Source: JBBSEZ01 sp038239195 (GTDB lineage Bacteria; Planctomycetota; Planctomycetia; Gemmatales; Gemmataceae). Taken from it: 64,000 bases of DNA. Each line of letters begins with the position of its first letter. Within the stretch, counting starts at the first letter, position 1. The notes under the pieces were generated by a model, which ran no database searches, had not been told where the DNA came from, and saw nothing but the letters and a program-made list of their open reading frames with translations. Both the position numbers and the translations under genes were made by a program. The stretch lies in the NCBI GenBank assembly GCA_038239195.1, contig JBBSEZ010000003.1, positions 1-64,000 on the forward strand, read 5' to 3'. Of the stretch, positions 35,859 through 45,341 are shown piece by piece.

Positions 35859-36311
35859 TCAGCGCTTCGCGCGCTCGAGCACCTGGAGATAGCGCCCCGG
35901 CCTGTTCCCGTCGAACTCGGCCGGCCGCTCCGCCGCGCTCCGGATCGACAGGCAACGGACGAGCTTCTCCCCCTTGAAGGCGTAGATGCCCCAGCCCCCG
36001 ACCCTGCTGCCCCCTTCGGGCGTCATGTCAAAAGTCCGGGGCGCCTTCTTCGCGTCGATGGTCAGGGCCCACTTGCTCGAGCCATTGCCCTTCGCGTCGG
36101 AGTAGGTAAGCCAGCCCCCCGCGATCGCCACGCGGGACGAAAAGGTACTCGGCGCCAGGGGCCGGCCCTCGTAGATCAGGGAGGTCACCTCCCACGTCCC
36201 CTCCATCTTCTTCAGGTCGTCTTTTCCGTTGTCCGGCTTTGGCGGGCGGGGCAGCGGGGCCGGCGCAAAGCCCAACAGCAGGCCCGTCAACAGCAGAGCA
36301 CACTTCCGCAT
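35859..36311 (-). CDS. TIGR03067-domain exported protein
   Basis: This 150-residue protein has a signal peptide (KCALLLTGLLLGFAPAP at about 3-19) and a single TIGR03067 domain (about 30-148), with LKKMEGTWEVTSLIYEGRPL at the start and WGIYAFKGEKLVRCLS later. TIGR03067 is a planctomycete-rich domain of about 107 residues of unknown function. The ATG at 36311 gives the signal peptide directly. It ends a minus-strand pair with the transglutaminase gene upstream (start-to-stop gap 10 bp), so the two are probably co-transcribed. Confidence 0.85.
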   Translation of the reverse strand: MRKCALLLTGLLLGFAPAPLPRPPKPDNGKDDLKKMEGTWEVTSLIYEGRPLAPSTFSSRVAIAGGWLTYSDAKGNGSSKWALTIDAKKAPRTFDMTPEGGSRVGGWGIYAFKGEKLVRCLSIRSAAERPAEFDGNRPGRYLQVLERAKR

Positions 36312-36321
36312 GGGGCCTCCG

Positions 36322-37611
36322 TCAGCGGCTCGAGGAGGGACTGGCCAGCGATTCGGCCCGCGTCGCACACTTGAGCTTGTCGTCGTTCATGTACAGCAGG
36401 TTCATTTGCGGCACGGCCTCGCTGCCCTTGGAGGTCTTCTTCATGGGCATGTATACGCGCAGGTGCGTGGTGGGCAGCAGGCCAAACGTTTCCGGCAACT
36501 GAGGGTCCACCGGCACCCAGCCGACGCCCGTCACGTAGACCTCGACCCAGTTGTGGCTGGCGTAGCCGCCCGAGTTGGGGAACACGTAGACGCCCCACAC
36601 GTAGCGGGCGGGGACGTTGGCGGCGCGGCACAGGGCGGTGAACAGGAAGGAGTAGCCCAGGCACTCCGCGCTGCGGCGCTCCAGGAGCTCCTCGGCCGTC
36701 TTGAAGTCCAGCTTGACGATGCCCTTGTTCTCGACCTTGTAGGCGATGTTCTTCTTCATCCACGTGGAGACGTTCTGGACGGTGCGGACGGGGTCGGGCG
36801 ATTTGAGCCCCGCGGCGACCTTCGCCAGCTTGGGGCTGGCGGGGTTGATGCCCACGCTCGTCCCGAGGTAGGGGCGCACGGCCGCGGGCACCGGCCCCGG
36901 CTTCCGGCTCGCCAGGCGGGCCTTGTACGCGTAAGGCTGGACGGTGAACTGCATGGTGATCTGAAACGGCCTGGTCCCCTGCGGGACGACGAGCAGGAGG
37001 TCGTTGGCCTCGCCCTTGACCGCGCGATGGCTCTTGGCCCCCGTCACCTTGTAGGTGACGGACTGGTAGGGCAAATCGCCCTTGGGCAGGGCCACGCGCA
37101 GGGCCCCGTCCTCGAGCAGCCCCTTCTTGGGGTCCATGTCCCAGGTGAGGGTGTGGACCTTTTTGACGAGCTGTCCTTCGAGCGCGCGGGCGGCGTTGAC
37201 GGCCACGGGGCCGTACGTCTCGGCCCCTCCCTCGAGCACGATCAGGACGTGTTTGCGGGCCAGGGCGAGGTCCTGCGTGCCGAGGGCGTTGGCGGCGACG
37301 AGGGCGTGGTAGGCCCCGACCTTGTCGTTGAGCGCGAGGGCCTGTTGCGCGTGCTTCAGGCCGTCGGCGAACTGGCCGGCCTCGCGCTCGTAGTCGCTGG
37401 TCATCGCCAGATAGAGATCGTTTTTGGGCACGAGCCGGATGGCCTGCTTCATCGCGCTGGCCGCCGCGGCGAACTTCTTCGCGGCGGCGAGCTTCTTGGC
37501 GCTCTCGACGAATTGCGCGGCTTCTTCCTTGGGCCCCTCGCGGCCGGGGGCCGAGGAAGCCAGGGGGAGCAGACAGGCAATCGCGAGCCCGCAGAACAGG
37601 CGCCATCTCAT
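36322..37611 (-). CDS. Exported TPR and transglutaminase-like protein
   Basis: This 429-residue protein has a signal peptide at about 1-23 (RWRLFCGLAIACLLPLASSA), a TPR-like helical region at about 25-130 (AAASAMKQAIRLVPKNDLYL, GLKHAQQALALNDKVGAYHA), a beta-rich middle, and a transglutaminase domain at about 290-410. The triad residues are Cys in RRSAECLGYSFLFTALCRAA, His in YASHNWVEVYVTGVGW and Asp in VPVDPQLPE. AGAGAGG precedes the ATG at 37611. The TIGR03067 gene follows 10 bp later. Role: extracytoplasmic enzyme of unknown substrate. Confidence 0.85.
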   Translation of the reverse strand: MRWRLFCGLAIACLLPLASSAPGREGPKEEAAQFVESAKKLAAAKKFAAAASAMKQAIRLVPKNDLYLAMTSDYEREAGQFADGLKHAQQALALNDKVGAYHALVAANALGTQDLALARKHVLIVLEGGAETYGPVAVNAARALEGQLVKKVHTLTWDMDPKKGLLEDGALRVALPKGDLPYQSVTYKVTGAKSHRAVKGEANDLLLVVPQGTRPFQITMQFTVQPYAYKARLASRKPGPVPAAVRPYLGTSVGINPASPKLAKVAAGLKSPDPVRTVQNVSTWMKKNIAYKVENKGIVKLDFKTAEELLERRSAECLGYSFLFTALCRAANVPARYVWGVYVFPNSGGYASHNWVEVYVTGVGWVPVDPQLPETFGLLPTTHLRVYMPMKKTSKGSEAVPQMNLLYMNDDKLKCATRAESLASPSSSR

Positions 37612-37966
37612 GGGTCGGCCTCTCTTTCTTACTTGGTCCGTCGAGCCGATCTTCCCGGTGCTTTCTCGCCGGATGGCCCGCTGCCGGGCCAGCGCGCTCG
37701 GCGGCGCCGCGCTTCTCCTGAGTCTACCGACCGCAGAGGCCCGCTTCAACAACGCACTTCCCGGCAAGGTCGCCCGGCTCGCCACCGGAGCAGTTACGGT
37801 CGGCCCCGGCCCAGAGAGCGTCTGTCTGGAGAAGACTTCCGCCCCTCTGATCCACTGGGCCCCGCTGCGCACTAGCCCGCCCCTCTGCGTCGGGCTACAT
37901 TGCCCGGGGCCCTCCTTGCCACCGTCGCACCCAGCCGCGTCTTTGCGCGGGCGGGGAACGACAGGA

Positions 37967-39130
37967 ATGAAGATCGCCAAGCTGGAGACCTTCCTGGCCA
38001 ATGCCGGGCTCCGCAACTATCTCTTCCTGCGCCTGACTACCGATGGCGGGCTGACCGGCGTCGGCGAGGCCTCGCTGGAGTGGCAAGAGAAGACGGTCCA
38101 GGTGCTCGTCCACGAATGGGTCGAGCGCCGGGTGCTGGGCCGCGACCCGTTCGACGTCGAGGCGATCGTCGGCGGGTTGGTGCGCGATCAGTATCAGGGG
38201 GGCGCCACGGTGATGACGGCCATCAGCGGCGTCGAGATCGCCCTGTGGGACCTGATCGGCAAGGCGTGCGGGCAGCCTGTCTACAAGCTCCTCGGCGGCC
38301 GCTGTCGCGAGCGCCTGCCTGCCTACGCCAACGGCTGGTACGGCGGGGCGCGCACCGCGCAAGAGTATGCCGAGCTCGCGCGCGACGCCGTTGCCCGCGG
38401 GTATCGTGCCCTCAAGTTCGACCCGTTCGGCATCGCGTGGAAGGAGCTCTCTTCCGAGGAGGGCGAGGCGGCACTCGAGCGCGTGGCCGCGGTCCGCGCG
38501 GCGGTGGGGCCACGGGTTGGCCTGATGATCGAGTTTCACGGCCGACGGGCCGCCGGCGCCGCCATCGACACGATTCACAAGCTCGAGCCGCTGGCGCCCA
38601 CCTGGTGCGAGGAGCCGGTGGCGCCCGAGGCGCTCGACCTGCTGGCGGAGGTCAAGCGTCGCACGCGCTGCCCCCTCGCGGCGGGCGAACGGCTCTACGC
38701 GCTGGCCGACTTCTACCGGCTTATCTCCCTGCGCGCCGCCGACGTGGTGCAGATGGACGTCGCTCACTGTGGCGGCATCCTGGCGGCCAAGACGATCGCC
38801 GCCTTCGCGCAGGCCCAGGACCTGCGCGTGGCGCCGCACTGCTCGATCGGCCCCGTGGCCCTCGCGGCGGCGTTACACTTCGACCTGTGTACGCCCAACT
38901 TCATGATCCAGGAGGCGTTCGCCGAGTTCGACGTCCCCTGGCGCAACGCCCTCGTCGGTGGGTGGTCCCCCATCCAGAACGGCGAATTTGTGTTGCCCGA
39001 GGGGCCAGGGCTCGGCCTCGCGCTCGACGAGGCTGCCCTGGCCGACCATCCCTACGTCGCCAACAGCTTCCCCAGCCTGTGGGACGTGGACTGGCTCACC
39101 GAGTTCACGCAGGCGGACAAAGAAGGCTGA
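37967..39130 (+). CDS. Enolase-superfamily dehydratase/racemase (mandelate racemase type)
   Basis: This 387-residue enzyme belongs to the mandelate racemase/muconate lactonizing group and is closest in layout to galactonate-type acid sugar dehydratases. The capping domain (about 1-120) includes GVEIALWDLIGKACGQPVYK. Barrel features are GYRALKFDPFG (Lys region, about 144-154), MIEFHGR (first metal ligand, about 187-193), CEEPV (second, about 215), AGERLY (third, about 240) and APHCSIGPVALAAALH (late His, about 300-315). The substrate is not known. ATG 37967 is the first start that gives the family N-terminus (KIAKLETFLANAG). Confidence 0.88.
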   Translation: MKIAKLETFLANAGLRNYLFLRLTTDGGLTGVGEASLEWQEKTVQVLVHEWVERRVLGRDPFDVEAIVGGLVRDQYQGGATVMTAISGVEIALWDLIGKACGQPVYKLLGGRCRERLPAYANGWYGGARTAQEYAELARDAVARGYRALKFDPFGIAWKELSSEEGEAALERVAAVRAAVGPRVGLMIEFHGRRAAGAAIDTIHKLEPLAPTWCEEPVAPEALDLLAEVKRRTRCPLAAGERLYALADFYRLISLRAADVVQMDVAHCGGILAAKTIAAFAQAQDLRVAPHCSIGPVALAAALHFDLCTPNFMIQEAFAEFDVPWRNALVGGWSPIQNGEFVLPEGPGLGLALDEAALADHPYVANSFPSLWDVDWLTEFTQADKEG

Positions 39131-39240
39131 CGAGCCGGCCCGCGAAAAGCCCTCGATCTCCAGGCGCCAAACACCACCTTCGGCGGGGAGCGGTGTTCAA
39201 ACTCTCAACTGCCAAATTACCACGTTGCGAGGTCGCTCCG

Positions 39241-41742
39241 ATGAAGCACGGCTCGGGCCTCCTGTTTCTCGGCGGTGGCGCCCTTCTGGCGGGCTGGCTC
39301 ACCCTTGTTCTCGACCTGGGCGCGCAGCCCAAAATCAACCCGGAAAAGGGCTTCCGGAAGAAGCTGGCGGCGAAGGCCGAGCCAACGAATGCGGTGGCCG
39401 CGAAGCGCGCGACGCCGGAGCAGTTCGCGTTCTTCGAGAAGAACATTCGCCCCGTGCTGGTCAAGGAGTGCTACTCCTGCCACGCAACGACCGCGAAGAA
39501 GGTGCGGGGCGGGCTGACGCTCGACACGCGCGAGGGCGTTCGCCACGGCGGGGAGACCGGCCCGGCCATCGTCCTCGGGGACGCGAAGAAGAGCCTGCTC
39601 ATCAAGGCGCTGCGGCACGTCCACGAGCCCCTCAAGATGCCGCCGAAGAAGAAACTCCCCGATGAGGTGATCGCCAACTTCGAGAAGTGGATCGCGATGG
39701 GCGCGCCCGACCCGCGCGACGGCGCCGGCAAGGTCGCCAAGAACGAGATCGACGTCGAAAAGGGCCGCAGGTTCTGGTCGTTCCAGCCGCCGAAGAAGAC
39801 GATCCCGGCCGTCAAGGACGTCGCGTGGCCCAGGGGCCCCATCGACAAGTTCGTCCTCGCGGGCCTCGAAGCGAAGGGGCTGCGGCCCGTCGCCGACGCC
39901 GATCCTCGGGCGCTGATCCGGCGCATCGCCTTCGACCTGACCGGCCTGCCGCCGTCGCCCGAAGAAGTGGAAGCGTTCGTGAAGAAGCGCGCGGCCGGGG
40001 AGCCGGGGGCGCTCGAGGCCATCGTGGATCGGCTGCTGGCGTCGCCGGCGTTCGGCGAGCGCTGGGGCCGGCACTGGCTCGACGTGGCCCGCTACGGCGA
40101 GTCGAGCGGGCGGGCCGCCAACTTCGCCTACCCCCACGCCTGGCGCTACCGCGACTACGTCATCAAGTCTTTTCACGCCGACAAGCCTTACAACCAGTTC
40201 GTGCGCGAGCAACTGGCCGGCGACCTGCTCCCTGCCAAGGACGACCGGCAGAAGGCCGAGTTGCTCGTGGCGACCGGCTTCCTGGCCATCGGGCCGAAGT
40301 CTCACGACGAGCGCAACCGGCGGCAGTTTCAGATGGACGTCGCCGACGAACAGATCGACGTGACGTTCCAGGCCTTCCAGGGACTGACGGTCGCCTGCGC
40401 GCGCTGCCACGACCACAAGTTCGACCCGATCCCGCAGCGCGATTACTACGCCCTGGCCGGGATCTTCCGGAGTACCGAGACCTGCTACGGAACCATCCGC
40501 CTCCTCCAGAGCAATCACCCCAGCCCGCTCCTGACGCTGCCCAAGGACGCGGGGGCGACGGTCGCTCTCGAACCGCTCTAGGCGTCGCGTCGCGCCTCGC
40601 TCGAGAAGCAGATCAAGGACCTGCGGGAGCAGGGGAAGGGCCTGACCGGGCCGAACGCCTTCATCCGGCGCCTTTTCCTGCGGAACCGCAGTAGCACCCT
40701 CCAGAGCCAGCTCAACCTCTACGAGGCCGATGGCACGCCGAAGCTCCTGGCGATGGGCGCCCGCGAGGGCCGAGCCCCCGCCGACAGCCGGACCTACGTT
40801 CGCGGCGAGCTCGACCAGCCGGGCAAGACGGTCAAGCGCGGCTTTCCGCAGGTGCTGACGGCAAAGCAGCCGGTGATCCGGAAGGGGAGTGGCCGGCGGG
40901 AACTGGCCGAGTGGATCGCCTCGAAGGACAACCCGCTGACCGCCCGGGTGATGGCCAACCGCGTCTGGCTGCACCTGTTCGGCCTCGGGCTGGTGCCCAC
41001 GCCCGATAACTTTGGGGCCAGCGGGCTCCCGGCCAGCAACCAGGCCCTGCTCGATCACCTCGCCGGCACGTTTGTCGCGAACGAGTGGTCGGTGAAGAAG
41101 CTGATCCGCACCATCGTTCTCAGCCGGGCGTATGGGCTCTCCTCGCAGTTCGACGAGGAGAACTTCGAGGCGGACCCCGACAACGTCCTCGTCTGGCGGG
41201 TGCCGAAGCGCCGCCTGGAGGCCGAGGCGCTGCGCGATGCGATGATGGCGCTGAGCGGTCGGCTCGACCTGGCCCCGCCGAAGGGCGGCTCGGTGGCCCG
41301 CCTCGGGGAGGGGAACGTCGGCTTCCGGTTCCAGGCGGGCGGCCCCGCCTCGACGAGCGACGTGCATCGCACCGTCTACTTGCCGATCGTCCGCGACCTG
41401 GTGCCCGAGGTGCTGATGGTCTTCGACTTCCCCGACCCGAGCCTGATCATCGGCGAGCGGGCGACGACGACGATCCCCGCCCAGTCGCTCTACCTGATGA
41501 ACAACCCGTTCGTCATCCGGCAAGCCGAGGCGCTGGCCGACCGGCTCCTGGCTGGCGACGAGGAGGGCGCCGGCAAGCTGACGCGCGCCTACCAACTTTG
41601 CTACGCGCGCCCGCCGTCGGCGAAGGAGCTGGAGAAGGCCCAGACGTTCCTGCGGAACTACGGCCGGACACAGACGCGCCGCGCGACGTGGACGGCGCTT
41701 TGCCAGGCGCTCTTTGCGAGCGCGGAATTCAGTCATCGGTGA
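39241..41742 (+). pseudogene. Cytochrome-c/DUF1549/DUF1553 (PSD1-type) protein interrupted by TAG
   Basis: This planctomycete exoprotein family has a signal-anchor (about 5-28), a PSCyt1 heme-like motif CYSCH at 77-81, DUF1549 (FDLTGLPPSPEEVEAF, WGRHWLDVARYGESSG) with a second CARCHDH near 395, and DUF1553. Here an in-frame TAG lies at 40579-40581 after residue 446. The same frame continues open for 386 codons with intact DUF1553 sequence (SRRELAEWIASKDNPLTARV-like text near 40891 and MNNPFVIRQAEALADRLL) to 41742. The total of 833 codons is normal for the family. The partner DUF1501 gene directly downstream is reduced to a fragment, which supports real decay and not a sequencing error. Confidence 0.85.
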
Positions 41743-41774
41743 GCCGAGGCCCCTTGGCGATTGGAGATCGACCC

Positions 41775-41873
41775 ATGTATCCGACCGAGCACGTGTTTTC
41801 GCGCCGCGCGGCCCTGAAGAGCGCCGGGGCGGGCTTCGGCTACCTTGCCTTCGCCGGGCTAAGAAGAACTTGA
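41775..41873 (+). pseudogene. N-terminal fragment of a DUF1501 protein
   Basis: Thirty-two bp after the DUF1553 stop, an ATG starts MYPTEHVFSRRAALKSAGAG followed by FGYLAFAG, the typical twin-arginine-like start of DUF1501 proteins that usually follow this gene. Family members have about 400-480 residues. After AFAG the frame enters a long inverted repeat (from 41864) and stops at 41873. No later part of DUF1501 is seen downstream, where a minus-strand gene begins. Confidence 0.85.
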
Positions 41874-42026
41874 ACAGAAGGCAACGAAGGGAACGAAGAA
41901 AGAAGAAGCAGAGGCAGAGATAGTCAGAGGAGCGCGAACGGTCCGTTCGCGCTCCCCGGTTGCCTTTGCTCTTCTTCCCTTTCTCTTCTTTCTTCGTTGC
42001 CTTCGTTACCATCTGTTCGAGTTCTT
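41864..42026. repeat. Long inverted repeat with central perfect palindrome
   Basis: The arms 41864-41906 and 41984-42026 pair at about 39 of 43 positions (left arm words GAACAGAAGGCAACGAAGG and GAACGAAGAAAGAAGA). In the centre GGAGCGCGAACGG (41929-41941) and its reverse complement (41943-41955) flank one T. The purine-rich GGNAACGAAGGNAACGAAG type is, as I recall, a scattered intergenic sequence of planctomycetes. The left arm begins where the DUF1501 sequence ends. Confidence 0.85.
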
Positions 42027-42049
42027 CCGTCCTTCCGACGAACGCGATC

Positions 42050-42619
42050 TCACTTCTTCGGCACCAGGGCCAGGATCGCCTTCAGTATCTCCGCCACGCG
42101 TGCGTCGGTCAGTTCGCCGGCGCGGAAGGCGAAGTTCTTGACCACCTTCTGCTTGACGGACAGCAACACCGTTACGTCGGCGTCGCGGCCGATGCGGTAG
42201 GCCGGGGGGCCCTCGACGTCCTCGAAGACCGCCAGGGGCACGTTGCGCAGCGATTGCTTCTTGCTCCACGCCAGCACGCGCGGGCCGAAGGCGCTCTCGT
42301 CGTCGTGCAGGAACGTCGCCCAGGCGCGCAGGTCGGCCTTCTTGTGTTCGGCCAGCGCCTTGTCCACGCCGCGCAGCAGCTTGCCCAGCGGATCGCTCAG
42401 GCCGCGCGCGAACACGATCACGATCGGCCGGTCGGCCGCCTCGCAGATGAAGCAGTGCGGCTGCCCCCGCTGCGGGCCCACGCTCACCACCGCCGAATAG
42501 GGCCCCGGCCGTTGCCCCGGCCTCGGGCCCGACACGCACGGGCCCGGCTCGGCCGCGCCCGCGGCCCCCGCCCCCAACGACACCAGCGCGACGGCGAACA
42601 AATGGCGGAACGAATGCAT
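42050..42619 (-). CDS. Exported protein, possibly thioredoxin-like
   Basis: This 189-residue protein has a signal peptide at about 1-23 (FAVALVSLGAGAAGAAE). The body includes PHCFICEAADRPIVIVFARG with a CxxC-like pair of cysteines (CFIC, near 57-60), then LRAWATFLHDDESAFGP and VPLAVFEDVEGPPAYRIG, a beta-alpha pattern like a thioredoxin fold in which VPLAVF would match the cis-Pro strand. This reading is tentative. GGAGAGGAG lies just before ATG 42619. The gene is divergent from the cyclase-like pair. Confidence 0.6.
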   Translation of the reverse strand: MHSFRHLFAVALVSLGAGAAGAAEPGPCVSGPRPGQRPGPYSAVVSVGPQRGQPHCFICEAADRPIVIVFARGLSDPLGKLLRGVDKALAEHKKADLRAWATFLHDDESAFGPRVLAWSKKQSLRNVPLAVFEDVEGPPAYRIGRDADVTVLLSVKQKVVKNFAFRAGELTDARVAEILKAILALVPKK

Positions 42620-42779
42620 CGGCAATCTCCTCTCCCACGATGGGCGCTCGCCCCATTATCGACGTGCAGGGAAAGAGAAGCAAGCGCCAGGATGGCCGTG
42701 CCGGCCCACTGCCTTGCCCGCGACCGTGGCCTCGCTTACACTGGCGCTTCCGGTTGCCTGCTCCTTCCCTGGAGGCGTC

Positions 42780-43961
42780 ATGCTTCACCCGAGTGTCCGC
42801 CCGACCGCCGCGGCTCTGCTCTTGCTGACGTTCGCCCTGGCGCTGAGCGGCGCGCCCGGCCCGCTCGATGCGAAAAAAGAGCCGGCCCACCCCGCCACCG
42901 AGAAGGCCATCGCCGACGGCCTGCGCTGGCTGGCGCTTCACCAGGCCCCCGACGGGCACTGGGGGCTGCACGACTTCAACAAGTTCGCGCGCACGGCCCC
43001 GCTGCCGGGCGGCAAGATCGTCGGCGACAACTCGGTGCCGGGCACGACCCGCAAGAACGACGTCGCCGGGACCGCCTTCGGCCTGCTCCCCTTCCTGGCG
43101 GCCGGCCACACCCACAAGGCCCCGGCGAAGCCCGTCATGCCCAGCTACACCAAGACCGTCTCGGTCGGGCTCCGCTACTTGCTCGTCAAGCAAACCAAGG
43201 TCGGCGCGAGTAAGGGGGCGTTCAGCACGGAGATGTACGCGAACGCGCTGGCGACGATCGCGGTGTGTAACGCCTACGCCCTGACCCGCGACCCGGCGCT
43301 CAAGGCGCCGGCCCAGTTGGCCGTCAACTACGTGGTCGCCGCTCAGCACGTCGCCGGGGGCTGGCGCTACTCGCCCGGGATGGCGGGCGATACCTCGGTG
43401 ACGAGCTGGCAGGTCGCCGCCCTGAAGAGCGGCCAGGTCGGCGGCGTCATCGTGCCGAAGGGCGCCTTGCAGCGGGCGGCGAAGTTTCTGGAGTCCGCGG
43501 AAGTGGGGCAGGACAGCGGCGGATACTGCTACGTGCCGGGCGGCGCCGAGACCGCGTCGATGACGGCGGCGGCCCTGAGCAGCCGACTCCACCTCGGCAC
43601 CGCCCCGGCCGCAAAGACCGTGGTGAACGGCGTCGCCAAGCTGCGCGCGAGCCCGCCGGGGAAGACGAGCAGCCCCTATTACGAGTATTACGCCACGCTG
43701 GCGATACTTCAGGTGGGCGGTGAGGATTGGAAGTTCTGGCAGCTCGGTCCCGACGGCGACGGCAAGGGCGGCATCCGCGACGCGCTGCTGAAAAGCCAGG
43801 ACCAGGGCGGTCTTCGGCCCGCTCAGAAGGGGACCTGGGTCGGCAACGACCAGATCGGCGGGCGCCTCGGCGCCACCTCCCTTTCGCTCCTGATGCTCCA
43901 GGCCCCCGCACGGCGCTTGCCGCTCTATCGGCCCGCCAAGGACAAGAAGGACAAGCAGTAA
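42780..43961 (+). CDS. Exported squalene-cyclase/prenyltransferase-repeat protein, paralogue 1
   Basis: This 393-residue protein has a signal peptide at about 8-28 and then an alpha/alpha-barrel repeat domain of the terpene cyclase/prenyltransferase-beta type. Repeat units include IADGLRWLALHQAPDGHWGL, VAAQHVAGGWRYSPGMAGDT and SVTSWQVAALKSG. The catalytic DxDD of squalene-hopene cyclase is not seen, so this is probably not a triterpene cyclase but a secreted barrel protein common in planctomycetes. GGAGG precedes the ATG. The next gene (44117) is a paralogue with the same order of blocks. Confidence 0.8.
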   Translation: MLHPSVRPTAAALLLLTFALALSGAPGPLDAKKEPAHPATEKAIADGLRWLALHQAPDGHWGLHDFNKFARTAPLPGGKIVGDNSVPGTTRKNDVAGTAFGLLPFLAAGHTHKAPAKPVMPSYTKTVSVGLRYLLVKQTKVGASKGAFSTEMYANALATIAVCNAYALTRDPALKAPAQLAVNYVVAAQHVAGGWRYSPGMAGDTSVTSWQVAALKSGQVGGVIVPKGALQRAAKFLESAEVGQDSGGYCYVPGGAETASMTAAALSSRLHLGTAPAAKTVVNGVAKLRASPPGKTSSPYYEYYATLAILQVGGEDWKFWQLGPDGDGKGGIRDALLKSQDQGGLRPAQKGTWVGNDQIGGRLGATSLSLLMLQAPARRLPLYRPAKDKKDKQ

Positions 43962-43989
43962 GGGGCTGGGCAGGGCAAACTCTCCCCCC

Positions 43990-44076
43990 GTAGGACGGCT
44001 CTCCCGAGCCGTCCAGTCCCCGGCAGGACGGCTCGGGAGAGCCGTCCTACGGGCCGTTTTCTCTCGCCGCTCGCCT
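43990..44076. repeat. Dispersed palindrome family A, copy 2
   Basis: CGTAGGACGGCTCTCCCGAG (43990-44009) with its complement ending at 44051 forms a long stem in which the short hairpin is duplicated head to head. GCCGCTCGCCT (44066-44076) matches the outer right arm of copies 1 and 3. It separates the two cyclase-like paralogues and may uncouple their expression. Confidence 0.85.
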
Positions 44077-44116
44077 GAATCGCGGAACGCGCACTCATCC
44101 CCAAAGAGGATCTCTC

Positions 44117-45334
44117 ATGTCTCTGCCCCGTGTCCGCTGTCTCGTCGCCGTGACCGGCGCCTGCTTGCTGGCGTTCGCGGCGCTCGGGCGGGCCCGCGCG
44201 CTTGCGCCCGAGGTCGAAGTCGAAGTCCCGATAAAAGAGCCAAAGAAGCCGCCGCTTCATCCCGCCACCGAGAAAGCGGTCGCCGACGGCCTGCGCTGGC
44301 TGGCGCTCCATCAGGCCGCCGATGGCCACTGGGGCCTGCACGACTTCAACAAGCACGCGCGCACCATTCCCCTCCCCCGCGGCGTCGTCGGCGGCGACAA
44401 ATCGACGCCGGGCACGACCCGCAAGAACGACGTTGCGGGGACGGCCTTGGGCCTGCTGCCGTTCCTGGCCGCCGGGCACACCCACAAGGCCGGCGCCAAG
44501 GGAGGCGGGCCCGATTACAGCAAGGTGGTCGATGCCAGCCTCCGTTCCCTGATCTCCAAGCAGAGCAAGGCGGGGGGTGACAAGGGCTATTTCGGCGGCG
44601 ATGCGTATGCGCACGCCCTGGCGACCATCGCCCTGTGCGAGGCCTACAAGCTGACCTCCGACCCGGCGCTCAAGGCCTCCGCCCAGTTCGCCGTCGATTA
44701 CGCCGTCGCCGCTCAGGACCCGGTCGGCGGGGGCTGGCGCTACAAACCGAAAGAGGCGGGCGACACCTCCGTGACGGGGTGGTATTTGCAGGCGCTTGTT
44801 CGAGCGCGGATGGCCGGCCTGACCGTCCCGAGAATCGCGATGCGCCGGGCCGAGAAGTATCTCGACGCGGCCGAGACGAGCAAGAACAGCGGTGGGTACG
44901 CCTACGTGCCCGGCGGCGGCGAAACGCCCACGATGACGGCGGTCGGCCTTTTCTGCCGCCAGTACCTCGGCGCCAACCCTCGCAACCCCGGCCTGCGAAA
45001 GGGGGTGAAGAAGCTGAAGGCCCACCCGCCCGGGACGACCGGCAACATCTACTACGACTACTACGCCACCCAGGTCATCCATCACATGGGCGGCGACCAC
45101 TGGAAGTTTTGGAATCTGGGGCCTGCAGGCACCGGCAGGGGCGGCATCCGCGACCAACTCATCAAGACTCAGGACAAGGGCGACAAGAACACCGACAACA
45201 AGGGCACGTGGGCCGGCACGGAACACGTCGGGGGGCGCCTCGGCGCCACGTCCCTGTCGCTCTTGACGCTGCAAGTCCCGCAGCATCATTCGCCGATGTA
45301 TCAGCCTGAGTTGGTCCTCCCTGACCCGGAATGA
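44117..45334 (+). CDS. Exported squalene-cyclase/prenyltransferase-repeat protein, paralogue 2
   Basis: This 405-residue protein is a tandem paralogue of the preceding gene. The signal peptide is at about 8-30. Shared blocks include HPATEKAVADGLRWLALHQA, DGHWGLHDFNKHARTIPLP, STPGTTRKNDVAGTALGLLP and WKFWNLGPAGTGRGGIRDQL. The DxDD cyclase motif is absent here too. The two proteins share most of their length but differ enough for an old duplication. AGAGGA precedes the ATG. Function unknown; a structural or binding role outside the cytoplasm is possible. Confidence 0.8.
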   Translation: MSLPRVRCLVAVTGACLLAFAALGRARALAPEVEVEVPIKEPKKPPLHPATEKAVADGLRWLALHQAADGHWGLHDFNKHARTIPLPRGVVGGDKSTPGTTRKNDVAGTALGLLPFLAAGHTHKAGAKGGGPDYSKVVDASLRSLISKQSKAGGDKGYFGGDAYAHALATIALCEAYKLTSDPALKASAQFAVDYAVAAQDPVGGGWRYKPKEAGDTSVTGWYLQALVRARMAGLTVPRIAMRRAEKYLDAAETSKNSGGYAYVPGGGETPTMTAVGLFCRQYLGANPRNPGLRKGVKKLKAHPPGTTGNIYYDYYATQVIHHMGGDHWKFWNLGPAGTGRGGIRDQLIKTQDKGDKNTDNKGTWAGTEHVGGRLGATSLSLLTLQVPQHHSPMYQPELVLPDPE

Positions 45335-45341
45335 GGCGCCC

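Noticed and set aside
42780..45334. Squalene-hopene cyclase genes
   Set aside because: No DxDD motif, the proteins are about 400 residues instead of 630, and both have signal peptides.
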